Part shown: in pieces, positions 3,838 to 7,235 of the stretch
How the letters are laid out: every line of letters begins with the position of its first letter
Numbering within the stretch: the stretch's first letter is position 1
Assembly: GCA_029934815.1 (NCBI GenBank)
Contig: JAOZLM010000112.1
Span: forward strand, 1-7,235
Length of the DNA: 7,235 nt
Direction of reading: 5' to 3'
Source of the DNA: Desulfocapsa sp.
Lineage (GTDB): Bacteria > Desulfobacterota > Desulfobulbia > Desulfobulbales > Desulfocapsaceae
Position numbers and translations under genes: made by a program
The notes under the pieces: generated by a model
Databases searched by the model: none
Seen by the model: only the letters and a program-made list of their open reading frames with translations
Told to the model about the DNA's origin: nothing

Positions 3838-5862
3838 AGTGATGAGCAGATGGGGAATGGCTTCGTCTAATGTCTTAACATAGACTAGTTCAAGATGTCC
3901 GATAATATCATCACTAAGTGAGGCCACATCTTCCTGGTTTTCTGCAGGCAGAATAACCTTAGTGCAACCGGTGCGAACGGCAGCCAGGAGTTTTTCACGA
4001 ACTCCCCCCACAGGTAAAATCTGACCTGTCAGGGTCATCTCACCTGTCAGCGAAACCGTGCGGTGAACTGGATTCCCGGTGAGCAGAGAAATCAGGGCAA
4101 TAGCAATAGCCATCCCGGCTGATGGGCCGTCTTTTGATACGGCACCGGCAGGGAGATGGATATGTATATCAGAATTATCATAGAAATCAGGTGCGACACC
4201 AAGCTGTTCCGTATTGCTTCTGATATAACTAAGAGCTGTCTGCGCTGATTCACGCAACACCTCCCCAAGAGATCCTGTTAGAATCAGGTTAGTCTTTCCA
4301 CGCATTCGCAGGGCTTCAATAAACATAATCCCGCCACCAAATTGGGTCCAGACCAGACTGGTTACCACCCCTGTCCTGTTTTCACCTTCGGCAGCTTCCT
4401 GTCGATACTTGCGTGGCCCGAGCAAAGAGGTGATCGTACCCTCATCTATTTCAGGCAGGGATGTTACATTTTCCTGGAGCACCTGCAGGGCAAGTTTTCG
4501 GCAGATGTTTCCAATTTCCCGAGTAAGCCCCCGCACCCCTGATTCCCGAGTATATTCCACAATAAGCTTCTCAAGAGCCTGATCACTGATCTGTGGATTT
4601 ATCTCACTAAGGCCGTTGGCAGTCACCTGTTTTGGAAGAAGATATTTTTTTGCAATAACAAGTTTTTCCTCCAGGGAATAACTGGAGAAATCGATGATCT
4701 CCAGTCGATCCAGCAGGGGGCCCGGCAATTTGCTGATATCATTTGCTGTGGCAATAAAAAGGACACCAGAGAGGTCAAAGGGGACATCAAGATACTGATC
4801 GCTAAAACTTGCGTTCTGTTCCGGATCAAGGACTTCCAGGAGAACAGATGCGGGATCGCCGCGAAAATCCTGGCCGATCTTGTCAATCTCATCGAGCATG
4901 ATACAGGGGTTATTCACTCCGGCCCGTTTGATTTCGCTGATAATACGGCCCGGCATGGCACCCACATAGGTCCTTCGATGACCGCGGATTTCAGCCTCGT
5001 CACGCAAGCCTCCCATGGAGACTCGAATGAATTCCCGCCCAAGGGAAGTTGCCACAGACTGGCCGATGGATGTCTTTCCTGTACCCGGAGGACCTGCAAA
5101 GCAAAGCACTGGTCCCTGGCTGACTTGCAATCTCTTCTGTTTATGAAGGATCTCTTCCACCGTCTCTTTCAATTTGTTCAGCTTCACTGGTTTGGAGAGA
5201 TAATGGGTCGCCCCTTTGCGCATGGCATCCACAGCATTAGACACCGTTGCGTAGCCAGTGACCATGATCACACTGGTTTCAGGAGAGACTTTACTGATTT
5301 TGTCGATCAGAGTAAGCCCGTCCATTTTGTCCATTTTCAGATCAGTAATCATCACATCAAAATGTTCACTCTCTTCGACCTGTTGCAATGCCTCCACCCC
5401 ATTGGCGGCAACCTGTACGGTATGACCAACAGCCCCAAAGTAGAGTTTAAGATTATTGCGGGCAACTTCCTCATCATCAACGATCAGTATTCTGGACTTC
5501 TGCTGATTTTTCAGACTTTTTGCTGCAAGGTATTCGAGAATACGTGTCTTGACCGCTTCAAGGCCGTAATGGTGCGAGGCCATGATGGTCTCAGCCCTGC
5601 CCAGATCAAGGTTGTCTTTGGTTTCATTGAACCACGGCAGAGAAAGAAGCAATTCAATATAGGTGATTCCTATGGAGAATTCGGCAACAAAGGGATCAAT
5701 TTTCCCGAGGCGTTCCATTTCCGTTGCAACTTGACGGGCAACATAGAGTGGTAAATCAGTGTCGACCACTCTGCCTTTCAGATCGTCAAGCAGCTGGGAA
5801 CTTACTGGCTTCCCGGCTGTAGGCAACTTGCTTTCCGTTTCTTTTTTTGAAAAAAAGCTCAT
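3835..5862 (-). CDS. lon: Lon-family ATP-dependent protease with an internal response-regulator receiver (REC) domain, lacking the Lon N-domain
   Basis: A 675-residue cytoplasmic AAA+ protease. Residues about 31-122 match the Lon helical region and the start of the AAA+ module (LLLSLPW 71-77, DNLDL, HYGLEAVKTRILEYLA 98-113). A full REC domain follows at 124-240: acidic pair D129/D130, phosphoacceptor D174, T202, K224. Lon then resumes in register with Walker A GPPGTGKT 257-264, Walker B LDE 323-325, sensor-1 N374, Arg finger R386, sensor-2 R444, and the catalytic dyad S581 (KDGPSAG) and K624 (VREK), spaced 43 apart as in E. coli. The first ~220 residues of standard Lon (substrate-binding domain) are missing. 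One continuous frame, no frameshift. It is probably not the housekeeping Lon; REC phosphorylation may gate ATPase or proteolysis. The Shine-Dalgarno is weak and it starts 22 bases after the HigA-like gene, so translational coupling is likely. The symbol denotes family only. Confidence 0.95.
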   Translation of the reverse strand: MSFFSKKETESKLPTAGKPVSSQLLDDLKGRVVDTDLPLYVARQVATEMERLGKIDPFVAEFSIGITYIELLLSLPWFNETKDNLDLGRAETIMASHHYGLEAVKTRILEYLAAKSLKNQQKSRILIVDDEEVARNNLKLYFGAVGHTVQVAANGVEALQQVEESEHFDVMITDLKMDKMDGLTLIDKISKVSPETSVIMVTGYATVSNAVDAMRKGATHYLSKPVKLNKLKETVEEILHKQKRLQVSQGPVLCFAGPPGTGKTSIGQSVATSLGREFIRVSMGGLRDEAEIRGHRRTYVGAMPGRIISEIKRAGVNNPCIMLDEIDKIGQDFRGDPASVLLEVLDPEQNASFSDQYLDVPFDLSGVLFIATANDISKLPGPLLDRLEIIDFSSYSLEEKLVIAKKYLLPKQVTANGLSEINPQISDQALEKLIVEYTRESGVRGLTREIGNICRKLALQVLQENVTSLPEIDEGTITSLLGPRKYRQEAAEGENRTGVVTSLVWTQFGGGIMFIEALRMRGKTNLILTGSLGEVLRESAQTALSYIRSNTEQLGVAPDFYDNSDIHIHLPAGAVSKDGPSAGMAIAIALISLLTGNPVHRTVSLTGEMTLTGQILPVGGVREKLLAAVRTGCTKVILPAENQEDVASLSDDIIGHLELVYVKTLDEAIPHLLIT

Positions 5863-5884
5863 TAGTGTTTACCAGCCAAAATAA

Positions 5885-6223
5885 TCAGATACAGTCATAG
5901 GGTTGGATAAGTATCTCAGCAGGAATATGGAGATACTTATTAAGGTTACGAATCATCCGTAACGAGAGACCCTGTCGCCGCTTCAGTACCGCGCTAACAT
6001 TGCCTGAACTGCCGATATAAATTTTCAGATCCATGTTTTGAAGTCCCTTCTCCTGCATAACTTTTTTCAAATGCGTGATGGGATCAGGCAATGATTTCTT
6101 CCCCTTGACGGGTTGGCAGGAGCGAACAGCCGAGAGAATATTTCTGTTCATTTCCTCTGGTTCCCTTGTTGAGTCATTTGTGTAGAGTTGTCCCATAATT
6201 TCATTGGGTATACTGTATTCCAT
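5885..6223 (-). CDS. Orphan HigA-like antitoxin / XRE-type HTH regulator
   Basis: A 112-residue protein whose C-terminal half closely follows the HigA antitoxin family: LPDPITHLKKVMQEKGL at 45-61, then a helix-turn-helix at about 58-92 (GSSGNVSAVL, GLSLRMIRNL) and the typical ending HIPAEILIQP. HigA proteins bind DNA and usually neutralise a HigB ribonuclease encoded next to them. Here no toxin gene is adjacent: nhaD is 11 bases upstream and the Lon-REC gene 22 bases downstream. So it is either an orphan antitoxin or a regulator of this operon. Start choice: the ATG at 6235 overlaps the nhaD stop (TAATG), but the ATG at 6223 has AGGA 5 bases upstream and gives the usual family beginning MEY, so I prefer 6223. 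A longer open frame to 6430 overlaps nhaD and is not credible. Antitoxins are classical Lon substrates, which makes the pairing notable. Confidence 0.85.
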   Translation of the reverse strand: MEYSIPNEIMGQLYTNDSTREPEEMNRNILSAVRSCQPVKGKKSLPDPITHLKKVMQEKGLQNMDLKIYIGSSGNVSAVLKRRQGLSLRMIRNLNKYLHIPAEILIQPYDCI

Positions 6224-6226
6224 ATT

Positions 6227-6233
6227 CTTCCTC
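6227..6233 (-). promoter_or_regulatory. Ribosome binding site deciding the start of the HigA-like gene
   Basis: The minus strand reads TAATGAGGAAGAATATG, where TAA is the nhaD stop. GAGGAAG lies at the right distance from the second ATG (6223) but after the first (6235), favouring 6223. Ribosomes finishing nhaD could also reinitiate here. Confidence 0.65.
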
Positions 6234-6234
6234 A

Positions 6235-7235
6235 TTAAAAAAGACGACTGTTTAATAAAATGTGACAATAGATACTCGCCGCGTAACCAAGGGCCACAAT
6301 CGGTGTCCATTTGAGATGGGCGCCAAAGGTGTAGGTTCCTCGTGCAGTTCCCATAAGAGCCACACCGGCAGCCGAGCCGATGGAAAGCAGACTTCCACCA
6401 ACTCCAGCCGTCAGGGTGACCAGCAGCCATTGACCGAGGGACATGGAGGGATCCATCGTCAAGACGGCAAACATAACCGGAATATTATCAACAATGGCTG
6501 ACAGAATACCCACCAGAATATTGGCATTGGTGGCACCGAGTCCATCATACATCTGATGGGAAACCAGGGCCAGGTATCCAAATTGTGAAAGACCGCCAAC
6601 ACAGAGAATCACTCCGTAGAAGAAAAGGAGGGTATCCCATTCGGCACGGGCCACTCGTTTGAAGATATCAAAAGGATCATCTTCATCACTGCTGGCTATT
6701 CCCAGCGGTCTATCGTACTCAAGGGAACGCTTTTCTTTCATTTTGATATAATAGGAGAAAAATCCCAGGTAGGAAAGACCGAGCATCATGCCTGCTGCAG
6801 GGGGAAGATCAAGGAAATTGTGGAATGAAACTGCGGTAACAATGGTCATTAGAAAAAGAAACATAATGCGCCTGGCACCAAGTTTCATGGAAACAGCTTC
6901 ATCAACTGCATCCGGTTGTTCTTTAGCGACAAAAAGACTCATGATGATCGCAGGGATCAGCCAGTTGAACAGAGCCGGTACAAAGAGGTAGAAAAACTGG
7001 CCAAATGCTGCCTGTCCCTTCTGCCATACCATCAAGGTGGTGATGTCGCCAAAAGGTGAAAAAGCACCCCCGGCATTGGCTCCTACCACGATATTGATAC
7101 AGGCAAGAGCGACAAATTTTTTGTTGTTTGGGGCCACTGCCATAACCACTGCTCCCATGAGCAGGGCCGTGGTCAGGTTGTCAGCAATGGGGGAGATCAC
7201 AAAGGCCAGAAAACCGGTGATCCAGAAAATCTGGC
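6235..7235 (-). CDS. nhaD: NhaD-type Na+/H+ antiporter, C-terminal part (5' end outside window)
   Basis: This inner-membrane antiporter of the ion transporter superfamily exports Na+ (or Li+) in exchange for protons, maintaining sodium and pH homeostasis in marine, halophilic or alkaliphilic bacteria. About 332 residues are visible of an expected 450-480. Signature stretches include ISPIADNLTTALL near the visible start, NNKKFVALACINIVVGANA followed by GGAFSPFGDITTLMVWQKG, FFYGVILCVGGLSQFGY, and ILSAIVDNIPVMFAVL. The two Asp-Asn motifs (ADN and VDN) occur in the paired re-entrant or broken helices expected to carry ion-binding residues. About nine hydrophobic segments can be counted. The frame is open to the window edge (the visible part begins QIFWITGFLAFV), so the GTG at 7200 is an internal Val and not a start. 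It ends in ILLNSRLF and is the first visible gene of the nhaD-HigA-like-Lon-REC operon. Confidence 0.95.
   Translation of the reverse strand, partial: QIFWITGFLAFVISPIADNLTTALLMGAVVMAVAPNNKKFVALACINIVVGANAGGAFSPFGDITTLMVWQKGQAAFGQFFYLFVPALFNWLIPAIIMSLFVAKEQPDAVDEAVSMKLGARRIMFLFLMTIVTAVSFHNFLDLPPAAGMMLGLSYLGFFSYYIKMKEKRSLEYDRPLGIASSDEDDPFDIFKRVARAEWDTLLFFYGVILCVGGLSQFGYLALVSHQMYDGLGATNANILVGILSAIVDNIPVMFAVLTMDPSMSLGQWLLVTLTAGVGGSLLSIGSAAGVALMGTARGTYTFGAHLKWTPIVALGYAASIYCHILLNSRLF

Noticed and set aside
4978..5754. 258-codon open frame on the plus strand inside the Lon-REC gene
   Set aside because: It is antisense to a strongly conserved protein, has His/Cys-rich low-plausibility composition and no recognisable domain; it is a shadow of the minus-strand reading frame.
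6224..6430. N-terminal extension of the HigA-like gene to an ATG at 6430
   Set aside because: The extension lies out of frame within the conserved 3' end of nhaD and has no HigA similarity; the ATG at 6223 has a proper ribosome binding site.
7198..7200. GTG at 7200 as the start of nhaD
   Set aside because: The frame stays open upstream to the window edge with typical membrane-protein sequence, and the family has conserved helices before this point.

Overview
All seven genes in this window read on the minus strand. The gene set and mobile-repeat content suggest a salt-adapted, probably anaerobic, Gram-negative bacterium. I lean towards Desulfobacterota (Desulfobulbales-like), because it has a NhaD sodium antiporter, two-gene TrkA/TrkH potassium uptake, a sigma-54 promoter and TCGTAAAAA-type dispersed repeats. 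This assignment is inference; no marker gene is present.

Right block, in transcription order: nhaD (5' end beyond the window), a small orphan HigA-like antitoxin/regulator, then a 675-residue Lon-family protease. The genes are 11 and 22 bases apart, so they look like one operon. The protease is the highlight. It lacks the N-terminal Lon substrate-binding domain, and a complete response-regulator receiver (REC) domain is inserted just before the Walker A strand of its AAA+ module. All REC phosphorylation residues, all AAA+ motifs and the Ser-Lys protease dyad are intact, so it reads as a protease controlled by phosphorylation.

Middle: about 915 bases without a gene (2920-3834). From the lon side this holds two pairs of inverted TCGTAAAAA repeats, one of which supplies the lon stop codon; an intrinsic terminator for the lon operon; a 17-bp perfect palindrome; a 153-bp MITE-like element with terminal inverted repeats and an 8-bp target duplication; and a well-formed sigma-54 (-24/-12) promoter driving the next operon.

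Left block: a divergent universal stress protein (no ATP-binding loop), a 91-residue single-span membrane protein of unknown function, two tandem hairpins, then trkA and the first 170 codons of trkH, overlapping by one base.

Together the window couples Na+ expulsion (NhaD) and K+ uptake (TrkAH) with stress and proteolysis genes (USP, HigA-like regulator, Lon-REC). That pattern fits osmotic or sodium-stress adaptation; the functional link between the blocks is inferred from proximity only.
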